Under the pieces are notes generated by a model, which saw only the letters and a list, made by a program, of their open reading frames with translations, was not told where the DNA came from and searched no databases. Of a stretch of 64,000 nt of DNA, positions 56,692-64,000 are shown piece by piece (within the stretch, counting starts at the first letter, position 1; the number at the start of each line of letters is the position of its first letter). Made by a program: the position numbers and the translations under genes. The DNA comes from Peptoclostridium acidaminophilum DSM 3953 (GTDB lineage: Bacteria > Bacillota > Clostridia > Peptostreptococcales > Peptostreptococcaceae), in NCBI RefSeq assembly GCF_000597865.1, contig NZ_CP007452.1, positions 999,183-1,063,182 of the forward strand, read 5' to 3'.

Positions 56692-57423
56692 TTATTTTAG
56701 AAGAGGGCACTTGCAGCGATAGCAGGTGTCTTCTTTTATGTCGCAAAGAGTGGCGCAGGCGGCGCAGAATATTATATCATCGCCTGTCTTGTCGTATTTT
56801 TCGTAGCTGTTTAGGCCGCCGTGGTGCCTGAGCCTGTCGCCGACATTGAAATAGTTATAGAGCGTGTCATCGTCATCTACGCTTATTACATACTTTTTGC
56901 CGCTGTCGCTTCTTACGAAAACCGTGAATTCAGTATAGCGTTTGATGTAAGAGCTGCTGCCTGATTTGACTTCCTTTGCCTTGTTCTTTACTGTCTTATC
57001 GATGACCTTACCATCCCAAGTTTTGCTGCGCTTTCTCCCCATAATCTGAAACAGGGCGATCGTTACGAACATGCCGCCTATTCCGAACCCTATGTACAGG
57101 GATTCGGGATTTGACATTCCGTCAATGCCTTTTTCCCCTGCTATGTAGAATCCTACGACTGCAATAAGGGCAATCCCCAGGGAGAAATACAGCGACCATC
57201 TGTTGGAGTTTTTGAGGTATTTTTTAAATGCCGGGTCGCTTATCCTGGGGGAAAAGCCCACAAGATTATTGCTGGCTTTCTTGGGTTTGCTGGAAGCTAT
57301 TGCTGCAGACTCGGCATGCGATTGTCTTTCTTCTCCGGTTTCTATTCCGACAACCTTTTCGCCGCAGCTGCTGCAGAAAACCGAATCCGGCTCGAGCTTG
57401 GAGCCGCAATTTGTACAGAACAT
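56692..57423 (-). CDS. Membrane protein with N- and C-terminal zinc ribbons
   Basis: A 243-residue protein. It opens with a zinc ribbon (FCTNCG, FCSSCGEKV), has a linker, two hydrophobic segments (about 75-97 and 107-127), a cytoplasmic beta-rich part (YTEFTVFVRSDSGKKYVISVDDDDTLY) and a second cysteine cluster at the end (FCAACATLC, CYRCKCPLL). AAAGGAGG fixes the ATG at 57423; the frame is open upstream. It is convergent with the zinc-ribbon partner gene and shares design with the first gene of the cluster, which hints at a common process. No function known to me. Confidence 0.75.
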   Translation of the reverse strand: MFCTNCGSKLEPDSVFCSSCGEKVVGIETGEERQSHAESAAIASSKPKKASNNLVGFSPRISDPAFKKYLKNSNRWSLYFSLGIALIAVVGFYIAGEKGIDGMSNPESLYIGFGIGGMFVTIALFQIMGRKRSKTWDGKVIDKTVKNKAKEVKSGSSSYIKRYTEFTVFVRSDSGKKYVISVDDDDTLYNYFNVGDRLRHHGGLNSYEKYDKTGDDIIFCAACATLCDIKEDTCYRCKCPLLK

Positions 57424-57470
57424 CTGAAGAGACCTCCTTTCGAAAGTAGCCTGTTGCATGATACACAAAA

Positions 57471-57496
57471 CACCCCTGAAAAATCAGAGGTGCTGT
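57471..57496 (-). terminator. Terminator of ychF
   Basis: CACCCCTGA pairs with TCAGAGGTG (one mismatch) around AAAA. On the minus strand it is followed by TTTTG. Confidence 0.7.
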
Positions 57497-57539
57497 ATGA
57501 ATTAAGCTGGAAAACACGAGTGTTTAGTAGGGATATATA

Positions 57540-58634
57540 TTATACGTTGAATCTGAACAGCATTACGTCTCCGTCATGCACTACGTATTCCTTGCCCTCG
57601 ACTCTCACAAGTCCTTTTTCCTTGGCTGCCGCCATGCTGCCTGATGTTGCAAGGTCTTCGAACGCTACGACCTCGGCTCTTATAAATCCTTTTTCAAAAT
57701 CTGTGTGTATCCTTCCGGCTGCCTGAGGAGCCTTGCTGCCATTTACTATTGTCCAGGCTCTGGTCTCCTTTGGTCCTGCAGTAAGGAAGCTTATGAGGCC
57801 AAGCAGCTTGTAGCCTGCTCTTATTAGCTTGTCCAGGCCTGATTCCGAAAGTCCAAGGTCCTCAAGGAACGCTGCCTTTTCTTCGTCCTCAAGCTCTGCG
57901 ATTTCTGCCTCTATCTGTGCGCACACTACTACAACCTCAGCGCCTTCCTGTGCCGCGTGTTCTCTTACGGCTGCCACATTTTCGTTTGTAGCTCCGTCAT
58001 TGGCAAGATCGTCTTCGGCTACGTTTGCAGCGTATATTACGGGCTTGTATGTCAGCAGGTTTAGGTCTTTTACAAACTCCGCCTCGTCGTCTGTGAGCTC
58101 AAGGCTTCTTGCCATTTTGTTGTCTTCGAGCGCATTTTGTATCCTCTCTAGAAGCGCCAGCTCATTCTGAAGCGACTTGTCAGATTTGGCAGCCTTTTGA
58201 GTCTTTTGAATTCTGCGCTCGAGCATCTCTATGTCTGAGAATATAAGCTCAAGATTTATTGTCTCGATGTCTCTAAGAGGTCCTATAGAGCCTTCTACGT
58301 GAACTACGTTGGGATCCTCGAAGCATCTTACAACGTGAACTATTGCCTCTACCTCTCTTATGTGCGAGAGGAACTTGTTGCCAAGGCCTTCGCCCTTGCT
58401 CGCGCCTTTTACAAGGCCCGCTATGTCGCAGAACTCTATTGCTGTTGGAAGTATTCTTTCAGAGCCATATATGCCTGCAAGTACTGCAAGTCTCTTGTCC
58501 GGAACAGACACCACGCCTATGTTGGGGTCTATTGTGCAGAACGGATAGTTTGCTGATTCCGCGCCTGCCTGTGTTATCGCGTTAAACAGGGTGCTTTTTC
58601 CCACGTTGGGAAGTCCTACTATTCCAAGTTTCAT
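57540..58634 (-). CDS. ychF: Ribosome-binding ATPase YchF
   Basis: A 364-residue OBG-family P-loop protein that prefers ATP and binds ribosomes. LGIVGLPNVGKSTLFNAIT is G1, DIAGLVKGASKGEGLGNKFL is G3, with an alpha-helical coiled-coil insert (about 130-200) and a C-terminal TGS domain (FLTAGPKETRAWTI, GRIHTDFEKGFIRAEV). CGAGGAG before ATG 58634 sets the start; the open frame upstream is not needed. A universally conserved core gene. Confidence 0.96.
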   Translation of the reverse strand: MKLGIVGLPNVGKSTLFNAITQAGAESANYPFCTIDPNIGVVSVPDKRLAVLAGIYGSERILPTAIEFCDIAGLVKGASKGEGLGNKFLSHIREVEAIVHVVRCFEDPNVVHVEGSIGPLRDIETINLELIFSDIEMLERRIQKTQKAAKSDKSLQNELALLERIQNALEDNKMARSLELTDDEAEFVKDLNLLTYKPVIYAANVAEDDLANDGATNENVAAVREHAAQEGAEVVVVCAQIEAEIAELEDEEKAAFLEDLGLSESGLDKLIRAGYKLLGLISFLTAGPKETRAWTIVNGSKAPQAAGRIHTDFEKGFIRAEVVAFEDLATSGSMAAAKEKGLVRVEGKEYVVHDGDVMLFRFNV

Positions 58635-58812
58635 TAAAAAATCTCCTCGCTTTTTATTGAAAAGCCTATAAGCTTTCATTATATTGTTTTCGTTTTGGTT
58701 TAGAACATGCAGAAATATTATATATCATGGAAGGGATTTGTTCAAGAAATTAAGCCGCCCAGAGTTAAAATCTTCCCTGGCGTGCTATATGCAGAGCATT
58801 TGCGGAAAGTAT

Positions 58813-58843
58813 TTGGGAATATGGAAGTAAAAAATGGTATAAT
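58813..58843 (+). promoter_or_regulatory. Possible promoter of the M16 peptidase pair
   Basis: TATAAT at 58838-58843 with a weak TTGGGA about 19 bp upstream. The 5' leader would be about 60 nt. Confidence 0.45.
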
Positions 58844-58908
58844 TAAACTACCTGTATTTTGGAAACTGCATTTTCAAATAGATACTAGATTGCGAAGGAG
58901 GCTGAACA

Positions 58909-60177
58909 GTGCAAAACTATGAAAAGATAGAGATACAAAAGGGTGTAAACCTGATAATAGTCAAGACAGACAAGTTCAAGACGAATCTTGTCAGCGTGTA
59001 CATAAAAAGACCGCTCAACAGGGAAGAGGCGACAAAGAACGCGCTTTTGCCTTATGTGCTAAAGTGCGGGAGCAGGAAGTACAACAGCCAGGTCGAGATT
59101 TCAAAAAAACTCGACGAGCTCTACGGATCGAACCTTGTAGCCGGAGTGGGCAAGAAGGGCGAAAAGCACATACTCAGCTTTAAGCTGGTAATGACAAACG
59201 ACAAGTACATAGACGAGGCTATATTCGAAGAAGGCCTGACGTTCATGAAGGACATGATATTCGACCCGCTGCTTGAGGAGAGCGCCTTCAGCAAGGGCTA
59301 TTTCGATGTTGAGGCGCAGAACCTGCGCGATGCAATAAGGGGCAGGATAAACGACAAGGCCTACTACGCAGTCGAGCGCTGCATCGAGGAGATGTGCAAA
59401 GGAGAAAACTACAGCATACACGAGGATGGCTACGAAGAGGATATAGACCTTATAACGCCGCAGAATCTCTACAGCCACTATAAGGAAGTTGTGGCGACAT
59501 CACCAATAGACATACTCGTCGTTGGGGACATCGACAGCAAGAGGGCGGAGGCCGCGGCAAGGAGCTTCTTTGAGGGAGTCCTTGAAAAAAGCAGGGAGCT
59601 AATCGCCATACCGGACGAGCAGATTTACGCCGCTCCGGCCGAAGTCAGGAATATAACTGAGAGCATGGACATAACACAGGGTAAGCTCTGCATGGGCTTC
59701 AGGACTAACATACACTTTAGTGACCCAGAATACTATCCGCTTGCAGTATATGCGAGCGTGCTGGGTGGAGGGCCCCACTCGAAGATGTTCCTTAACATCA
59801 GGGAGAAGGAGAGCCTGTGCTACTACATATATGCCTCGGTGGAAAAGTACAAGGGGCTTATGATGATATCCTCGGGCATAGAGTTCGAGAACTACGAAAA
59901 GGCTATGGAGCTTATACAAAAGGAGCTCGCCGACATGAAATCCGGCAGCATAACGCAGCTTGAGATGGACAACAGCAAGAGCGCCATGACAAATTCAATA
60001 AGGTCTATGGCCGACAGCATAAACGGCCTGTCGGAGTTCTACTACGGGCAGCTGGTCAGCGGCGTATTCGAGACTCCGCAGGAGATGATCGAAAAGATTT
60101 CACGCGTGAGCGTGGAGGATGTCGTTAGGGCTTCCGAAAAGATCAAAATGGACACTATATATTTCCTGAAAAATTAG
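58909..60177 (+). CDS. M16-family peptidase homologue lacking the zinc site (YfmF-like)
   Basis: A 422-residue inactive-type M16 protein. It has the fold signature (LVSVYIKRPLNREEATKNALLPYVLKCGSRKY, SVLGGGPHSKMFLNIREKESLCYYIYAS) but no HxxEH. It lies 12 nt before an M16 gene with an intact site, the usual YfmF-YfmH arrangement, and the two probably form a heterodimer. The GTG start follows AAGGAGG. In Bacilli such pairs affect peptide turnover; the substrate here is unknown. Confidence 0.88.
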   Translation: MQNYEKIEIQKGVNLIIVKTDKFKTNLVSVYIKRPLNREEATKNALLPYVLKCGSRKYNSQVEISKKLDELYGSNLVAGVGKKGEKHILSFKLVMTNDKYIDEAIFEEGLTFMKDMIFDPLLEESAFSKGYFDVEAQNLRDAIRGRINDKAYYAVERCIEEMCKGENYSIHEDGYEEDIDLITPQNLYSHYKEVVATSPIDILVVGDIDSKRAEAAARSFFEGVLEKSRELIAIPDEQIYAAPAEVRNITESMDITQGKLCMGFRTNIHFSDPEYYPLAVYASVLGGGPHSKMFLNIREKESLCYYIYASVEKYKGLMMISSGIEFENYEKAMELIQKELADMKSGSITQLEMDNSKSAMTNSIRSMADSINGLSEFYYGQLVSGVFETPQEMIEKISRVSVEDVVRASEKIKMDTIYFLKN

Positions 60178-60189
60178 GGGGGCGGTAAC

Positions 60190-61479
60190 TTGAACAGGAT
60201 TGAAAACAAGGTTCTTAACGAGGAGCTTTTTTACGATAAACTGGATAACGGACTTGAGGTATTCTTCATGCCCAAGAAGGGCTTTGCAAAGCAGTATGCC
60301 GTATTTTCGACAAACTACGGCTCTAACGACCTGGAGTTCGTGCCTTTCGGCAAGAGCGAAAGGACAAGGGTAAACGAGGGCATAGCCCATTTCCTCGAGC
60401 ACAAGATGTTCGAGCAGGAGAACGGAGGCAACGCCTTCGACAAGTTCGCGCAGCTCGGCGTCAGCGCCAATGCGTACACCAACTTCGACATGACTTCGTA
60501 CCTTTTCACATCCACGGACAACTTTTACGAGGCTCTCGAGCATCTGATTCAGTATGTGCAGAGCCCTCACTTTACTGATGAGAATGTGGAGAAGGAAAAG
60601 GGCATAATAGCCCAGGAGATAAAGATGTACGACGACAATCCGGACTGGAGGGTGTATTTCAACACGCTCAAGGCGATGTACATCAACCATCCCAACAGAA
60701 TAGACATAGCAGGCACGGTCGAGAGCGTCTACAGAATCACCAAGGAGGAACTCTACGACTGCTACAACACCTTCTACAGCCCGCAGAACATGGCGCTTTT
60801 CGTAGTTGGAGATCTCGAGTGGGAGAGGGTGCTTGAGACGGCAAAGAGCTCTCAAAGAAGCTACGGCAGCGAAATTCTCGGCATGGAGGTTGAGAGATTC
60901 TACCCCCAGGAGCCCGAGGCTGTGGCGGAAAAGAGCATACAGGAGTCGCTTTCTGTGTCGATGCCGATGTTCAATATAGGTTTCAAGGAGACTAGCGTTG
61001 GCGAGCGCGGAGAGGCTCTGCTGAGAAGGGAGCTGTCCACAGAGATTCTGCTGGACATGCTGTATAAAAAGGGGAGCAAATTCCATGAAGAGCTCTATCT
61101 TGGGGGGCTAATAAACGAGAGCTTCTCATGCTCTTACACGCTTACGCCCGACCATGGATATACAATGATAGGCGGCGAATCCAAGGACCCAAAGAAGGTT
61201 ATGGAGAAGGTCATGGAGTACGCAGGCGAATACAGGCAGAAGGGCCTTGAGCTTGAGTATTTCGAGAGGATAAAGAAAAAGAAGATAGGCAACTTCCTCA
61301 AGTATTTCGACTCGCTCGAATTCATAGCCAACAACTTCATCTCGTACCACTTCAAGGGGATAAACCTGCTTGACTATCTGGACACGCTCAAGAGCATAGG
61401 CTTTGAAGATGTCAAAAAAAGACTTGACGAGCACATACGTGATGACAACTGCGTTCTGTCGGTTATAAACCCTAAATAA
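60190..61479 (+). CDS. M16-family zinc peptidase (YfmH-like)
   Basis: A 429-residue pitrilysin-type peptidase. The zinc motif is HFLEHKMFE (HxxEH) with downstream glutamates in VEKEKGIIAQEIKMYDDNP. The C-terminal half repeats the fold without the site. A TTG start follows AGGGGGGCGG. It is cotranscribed with the preceding inactive homologue and ends before a terminator. Confidence 0.92.
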   Translation: MNRIENKVLNEELFYDKLDNGLEVFFMPKKGFAKQYAVFSTNYGSNDLEFVPFGKSERTRVNEGIAHFLEHKMFEQENGGNAFDKFAQLGVSANAYTNFDMTSYLFTSTDNFYEALEHLIQYVQSPHFTDENVEKEKGIIAQEIKMYDDNPDWRVYFNTLKAMYINHPNRIDIAGTVESVYRITKEELYDCYNTFYSPQNMALFVVGDLEWERVLETAKSSQRSYGSEILGMEVERFYPQEPEAVAEKSIQESLSVSMPMFNIGFKETSVGERGEALLRRELSTEILLDMLYKKGSKFHEELYLGGLINESFSCSYTLTPDHGYTMIGGESKDPKKVMEKVMEYAGEYRQKGLELEYFERIKKKKIGNFLKYFDSLEFIANNFISYHFKGINLLDYLDTLKSIGFEDVKKRLDEHIRDDNCVLSVINPK

Positions 61480-61511
61480 AATTGACTTAGGAAACAATGA
61501 GAATTATAATT

Positions 61512-61537
61512 AAGCTAGGTTTTTACCTAGCTTTTGT
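61512..61537 (+). terminator. Terminator of the M16 pair
   Basis: Perfect 9-bp stem AAGCTAGGT / ACCTAGCTT with a TTTT loop and a short T tail. Confidence 0.85.
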
Positions 61538-61647
61538 GCTTTCGATTAAATGTAATTATAAAACATGCTATAATTAGACGTGGCGAATTTAAGCAGCATA
61601 TACGGTTTTAGATATAATACAAACAGCATACGGAGGCGGTTTTTTCA

Positions 61648-63462
61648 ATGGTTTTTTCAATGATAGATCCAGTGGCTTTCAATATATACGGAATTGACAT
61701 AAGATGGTATGGCATAATAATGGCATTCGCAATACTCACGGGCATGGTGATTGCGCTCCGCGAGGCGAAGAGGCAGGGTATAGAGGAGAACACAATGCTT
61801 GACCTTTTCCTCATAGCTGTGCCCATGGCCATAATAGGAGCAAGGGCATATTATGTAATATTCAACTGGAGCTACTACCAGGGTGATTTTTCTAAGATAG
61901 TCAACACGAGGCTGGGCGGCATGGCCATACACGGGGCTGTCATAGCTGGAATACTTGCCGGATATTACTTCTGCAGGAAAAAGAGACTGAATTTCTGGAA
62001 AATGGCGGATATAGCGGCGCCCGGCATAATACTGGGGCAGGCTATAGGCCGGTGGGGCAATTTTATAAACCAGGAGGCCTACGGCGGTCCGACTAGTCTT
62101 CCGTGGGCTATAACAGTCAACGGAGTTGGCGTGCATCCTACGTTCCTTTATGAATCGATTTGGAATATCGGCGTTTTCATATATCTTTGGAGCATCAGGA
62201 AGAAAAAGGTCTACGAGGGCGAGCTCATAGTCAAATACTGCATATTCTATTCGCTTGGAAGGCTTTGGATAGAGGGGCTAAGGACTGACAGCCTTATGCT
62301 CGGGCCGCTGAGGGCCGCGCAGGTTGTAAGCATAGTGCTCATAGTGGTCGGTTTGGCTGCGCACAAGTATTTCAAGGACTGGGAGCAGGACAAGGGCTGG
62401 GCTAAAAAGATTAAAAGCACAGCATCTCGCTATGACGCTGTTGTCGCAAAAAAAATAAAAAGGGACCAAATAATCATAGAAAAGCGCATGGTTTTGGGCT
62501 TAAATAAATTAAGGGAGCGAACAATTTTGGACTTCAAACACGTATCGGTACTATTCGACGAATCTATAGACAATCTGGACATAAAGCCTGACGGAGTGTA
62601 CGTGGACGGAACGCTGGGCGGCGCCGGCCATTCACTTGAAATTGTAAAGAGACTCTCTCCGGACGGTCTGCTAATAGGCTTTGACCAGGACAAGAACGCA
62701 ATAGAGGTTGCAAAAGAAAGGCTTGCGCCCTACATGGACAGAGTAAGGATTGTCCACAGCAATTTCGAAAACATAAAGCAAGAGCTCGAAAATCTGGGCA
62801 TAGAAGAAATCGACGGGCTGCTTCTCGACCTGGGCGTATCTTCGCACCAGCTCGACGAGGCACAGCGGGGATTTTCATACATGCAGGACGCCCCGCTTGA
62901 CATGAGAATGGATAGCAGGAACCCGCTGAGCGCCTACGAGGTGGTAAACACTTATCCCAAGGAGGAACTTGAAAGGGTGATTTGGGAGTACGGCGAGGAG
63001 AGATGGGCCGCCAGGATTGCTGAGTTCATAGTGGAGCGAAGGAATGAGCACAGGATAAATACGACTCTGGAGCTTGTGGACGTCATTAAGGCTGCGATAC
63101 CGCAAAAGGCCAGGCAGGACGGGCCACACCCGGCGAAAAGGACTTTCCAGGCAATCAGAATAGAGGTCAACAGGGAACTCGATGTAATAAGAAGGACAAT
63201 TGAAGACGCGACTTCGGTGATGAGAAAGGGCGGCAGAATATGCATAATAACTTTCCACTCGCTTGAAGACAGGATAGTAAAGGACACCTTCAAGGAGCTC
63301 GCCAAAAGTTGCGTGTGCCCTGTGGAATTCCCGGTTTGCATATGCGGCAAGAGGCAGGAGCTCAAGATAATCACTAAAAAGCCTATAATACCAAGCGAAG
63401 AGGAGATTGAAGGCAATCCAAGATCAAGGAGCGCAAAGCTCAGGGTTGCGCAGAGGGTATAG
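61648..63462 (+). CDS. lgt: Prolipoprotein diacylglyceryl transferase reading in frame into RsmH
   Basis: Codons 1 to about 265 encode Lgt, which adds diacylglycerol to the lipobox cysteine of prolipoproteins. Several membrane segments and the signature [32 protein letters not shown] and HPTFLYES are present. No stop follows: the frame continues through a lysine-rich linker ([21 protein letters not shown]) into the complete RsmH methyltransferase, 604 codons in all. The linker is coded by a run of eight A residues (near 62448-62456); a one-base change there would create a stop for Lgt soon after. GGAGGCGG precedes the ATG. Whether a fused protein is made is open. Confidence 0.85.
   Translation: MVFSMIDPVAFNIYGIDIRWYGIIMAFAILTGMVIALREAKRQGIEENTMLDLFLIAVPMAIIGARAYYVIFNWSYYQGDFSKIVNTRLGGMAIHGAVIAGILAGYYFCRKKRLNFWKMADIAAPGIILGQAIGRWGNFINQEAYGGPTSLPWAITVNGVGVHPTFLYESIWNIGVFIYLWSIRKKKVYEGELIVKYCIFYSLGRLWIEGLRTDSLMLGPLRAAQVVSIVLIVVGLAAHKYFKDWEQDKGWAKKIKSTASRYDAVVAKKIKRDQIIIEKRMVLGLNKLRERTILDFKHVSVLFDESIDNLDIKPDGVYVDGTLGGAGHSLEIVKRLSPDGLLIGFDQDKNAIEVAKERLAPYMDRVRIVHSNFENIKQELENLGIEEIDGLLLDLGVSSHQLDEAQRGFSYMQDAPLDMRMDSRNPLSAYEVVNTYPKEELERVIWEYGEERWAARIAEFIVERRNEHRINTTLELVDVIKAAIPQKARQDGPHPAKRTFQAIRIEVNRELDVIRRTIEDATSVMRKGGRICIITFHSLEDRIVKDTFKELAKSCVCPVEFPVCICGKRQELKIITKKPIIPSEEEIEGNPRSRSAKLRVAQRV
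62527..63462 (+). CDS. rsmH: 16S rRNA m4C1402 methyltransferase RsmH
   Basis: A 311-residue methyltransferase if started at the internal TTG 62527, which has AAGGGAG 9 nt upstream and matches the family N-terminus ([13 protein letters not shown]). SAM motif: [11 protein letters not shown]. Other family motifs: [46 protein letters not shown] and [12 protein letters not shown]. It opens the dcw-type cluster with ftsL and a PBP behind it. The whole coding part is in frame with lgt, so it may be made alone, fused, or both. Confidence 0.92.
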   Translation: MDFKHVSVLFDESIDNLDIKPDGVYVDGTLGGAGHSLEIVKRLSPDGLLIGFDQDKNAIEVAKERLAPYMDRVRIVHSNFENIKQELENLGIEEIDGLLLDLGVSSHQLDEAQRGFSYMQDAPLDMRMDSRNPLSAYEVVNTYPKEELERVIWEYGEERWAARIAEFIVERRNEHRINTTLELVDVIKAAIPQKARQDGPHPAKRTFQAIRIEVNRELDVIRRTIEDATSVMRKGGRICIITFHSLEDRIVKDTFKELAKSCVCPVEFPVCICGKRQELKIITKKPIIPSEEEIEGNPRSRSAKLRVAQRV

Positions 63463-63481
63463 GCGCTAAGGAGTGGCGCAT

Positions 63482-63889
63482 TTGAGAGCAGACAAAAGGA
63501 GAATAAACAGCGGCAAGAAAGTTGCCGATCTGGAAAAATACAGGCAGAGGAAAAAGCGCAGTTCCAGGGATGAAAATGCCAATGTGGACGGCGCCAGACT
63601 CGCAAGGAACAGGAGCAAGAAAAATGCAGCCCTTTTGAGGAACGGCGCGGTGGCGTTCATAGCCGTGGCGGTTTTCGTCATAATGGCAAGGTATTCTGTA
63701 ATATCAAGGCTCAATTACGAATCACACTCTCTGAGCAAGCAGCTTGACGAGAAGGTGAATGAAAAAAAGGAGCTCTACTACGAGATAGAGATGAAGACAA
63801 ACAGCGCGACTATAGAGAAGGAAGCGCGTGAGAAGCTGGGCATGGAATATCCTGCCGACGGACAGATTGTGTATATTGACGTGGAATAG
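63482..63889 (+). CDS. ftsL: Cell-division protein FtsL-like
   Basis: A 135-residue bitopic protein. A long basic cytoplasmic part (about 1-50) leads to one membrane segment (about 52-70) and an external coiled coil (RLNYESHSLSKQLDEKVNEKKELYYEIEM) ending in EKLGMEYPADGQIVYID, typical of FtsL/DivIC proteins. AAGGAG fits the TTG at 63482; a GTG at 63473 is too close to it. Position right after rsmH and before a PBP supports FtsL in the divisome. Confidence 0.88.
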   Translation: MRADKRRINSGKKVADLEKYRQRKKRSSRDENANVDGARLARNRSKKNAALLRNGAVAFIAVAVFVIMARYSVISRLNYESHSLSKQLDEKVNEKKELYYEIEMKTNSATIEKEAREKLGMEYPADGQIVYIDVE

Positions 63890-63910
63890 AGCTTTGGGGG
63901 GAATACTGGT

Positions 63911-64000
63911 TTGGCGGATTTGAATATTAAAAACAAGAGAAGACTTTTTGCGCTTTTATCTATCATGATGCTGGTATTTTTGCTCCTCATAGCAAGGCTT
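63911..64000 (+). CDS. Division penicillin-binding protein, N-terminus (partial)
   Basis: The first 30 codons from a TTG at 63911 (after GGGGGGAATACTGG) give a basic start (DLNIKNKRRLFALL) and a membrane anchor (MMLVFLLLIARL). Placement after rsmH-ftsL indicates a class B PBP of the FtsI/SpoVD type. The catalytic part is outside the window. Confidence 0.7.
   Translation, partial: MADLNIKNKRRLFALLSIMMLVFLLLIARL

Noticed and set aside
58707-58922. Open frame of 71 codons before the M16 pair
   Set aside because: It overlaps the likely promoter and the GTG start of the next gene, and has no ribosome site or protein-like pattern.

Overview
The window reads as chromosome of a spore-forming anaerobic member of the Clostridia. 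Support: a YyaC-type spore protease homologue, a SpoIIE-like phosphatase, a group-B [FeFe] hydrogenase, Pta, clostridial leader RNAs (T-box, PyrR site, candidate pan RNA), frequent AGA/AGG/ATA codons, and many GTG/TTG starts behind strong GGAGG sites. Base composition is moderate in core genes (I estimate the mid-40s %GC by eye) and visibly lower in part of the accessory region. A Peptoclostridium-like Peptostreptococcaceae is my best guess, not proven.

Layout. 1-5.3 kb: tail of a sensor kinase, a DegU/NarL-type regulator, a rubrerythrin-like protein, PBP1A and HflX. 5.4-13.1 kb: PEP synthase; a serine operon (class V aminotransferase, serA, a TIM-barrel protein) behind a T-box with a likely UCC serine specifier; cinA. 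13.2-21.5 kb: 2H phosphodiesterase and NUDIX, YkvA-like protein, hpt, DUF1461 membrane protein, GAF-SpoIIE phosphatase plus flavoprotein, glucan phosphorylase, pta. 21.5-32 kb is a biosynthetic block in which each operon has its own leader signal: carAB (PyrR hairpin plus attenuator), bioY-bioB (BirA-type operator on the -10), yyaC, and a complete pantoate/pantothenate set (DUF2520 PanG-like reductase, panB, panC, panD) behind tandem hairpins resembling the pan RNA motif. 32-40 kb: glpK, class IV aminotransferase, CBS/DRTGG manganese pyrophosphatase, [FeFe] hydrogenase, PAS-GGDEF cyclase.

40.1-47.2 kb is an accessory, defence-like island: MazG-like pyrophosphohydrolase, a nuclease-helicase, an HNH gene broken by an in-frame TAA, a second HNH protein, a PC4/YdbC protein, a DUF429-DUF1653 fusion with an in-frame TGA, an MntA-HepT pair, and a decayed remnant. 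It is followed by a secreted HExxH protein with a copper-amine-oxidase-N-like tail.

49.8-57.4 kb is the least explained part. It holds a zinc-ribbon membrane protein, a 1616-residue multi-domain membrane protein with 11-residue repeats, a soluble zinc-ribbon partner 11 nt downstream, and a convergent zinc-ribbon membrane protein. I regard this as the best candidate for an undescribed system; its function is unknown to me.

57.5-64 kb returns to core genes: ychF, an inactive/active M16 peptidase pair, then lgt running in frame without a stop into rsmH, ftsL and the start of a division PBP (the beginning of a dcw cluster). No rRNA, tRNA, CRISPR array, insertion sequence or prophage was recognised.
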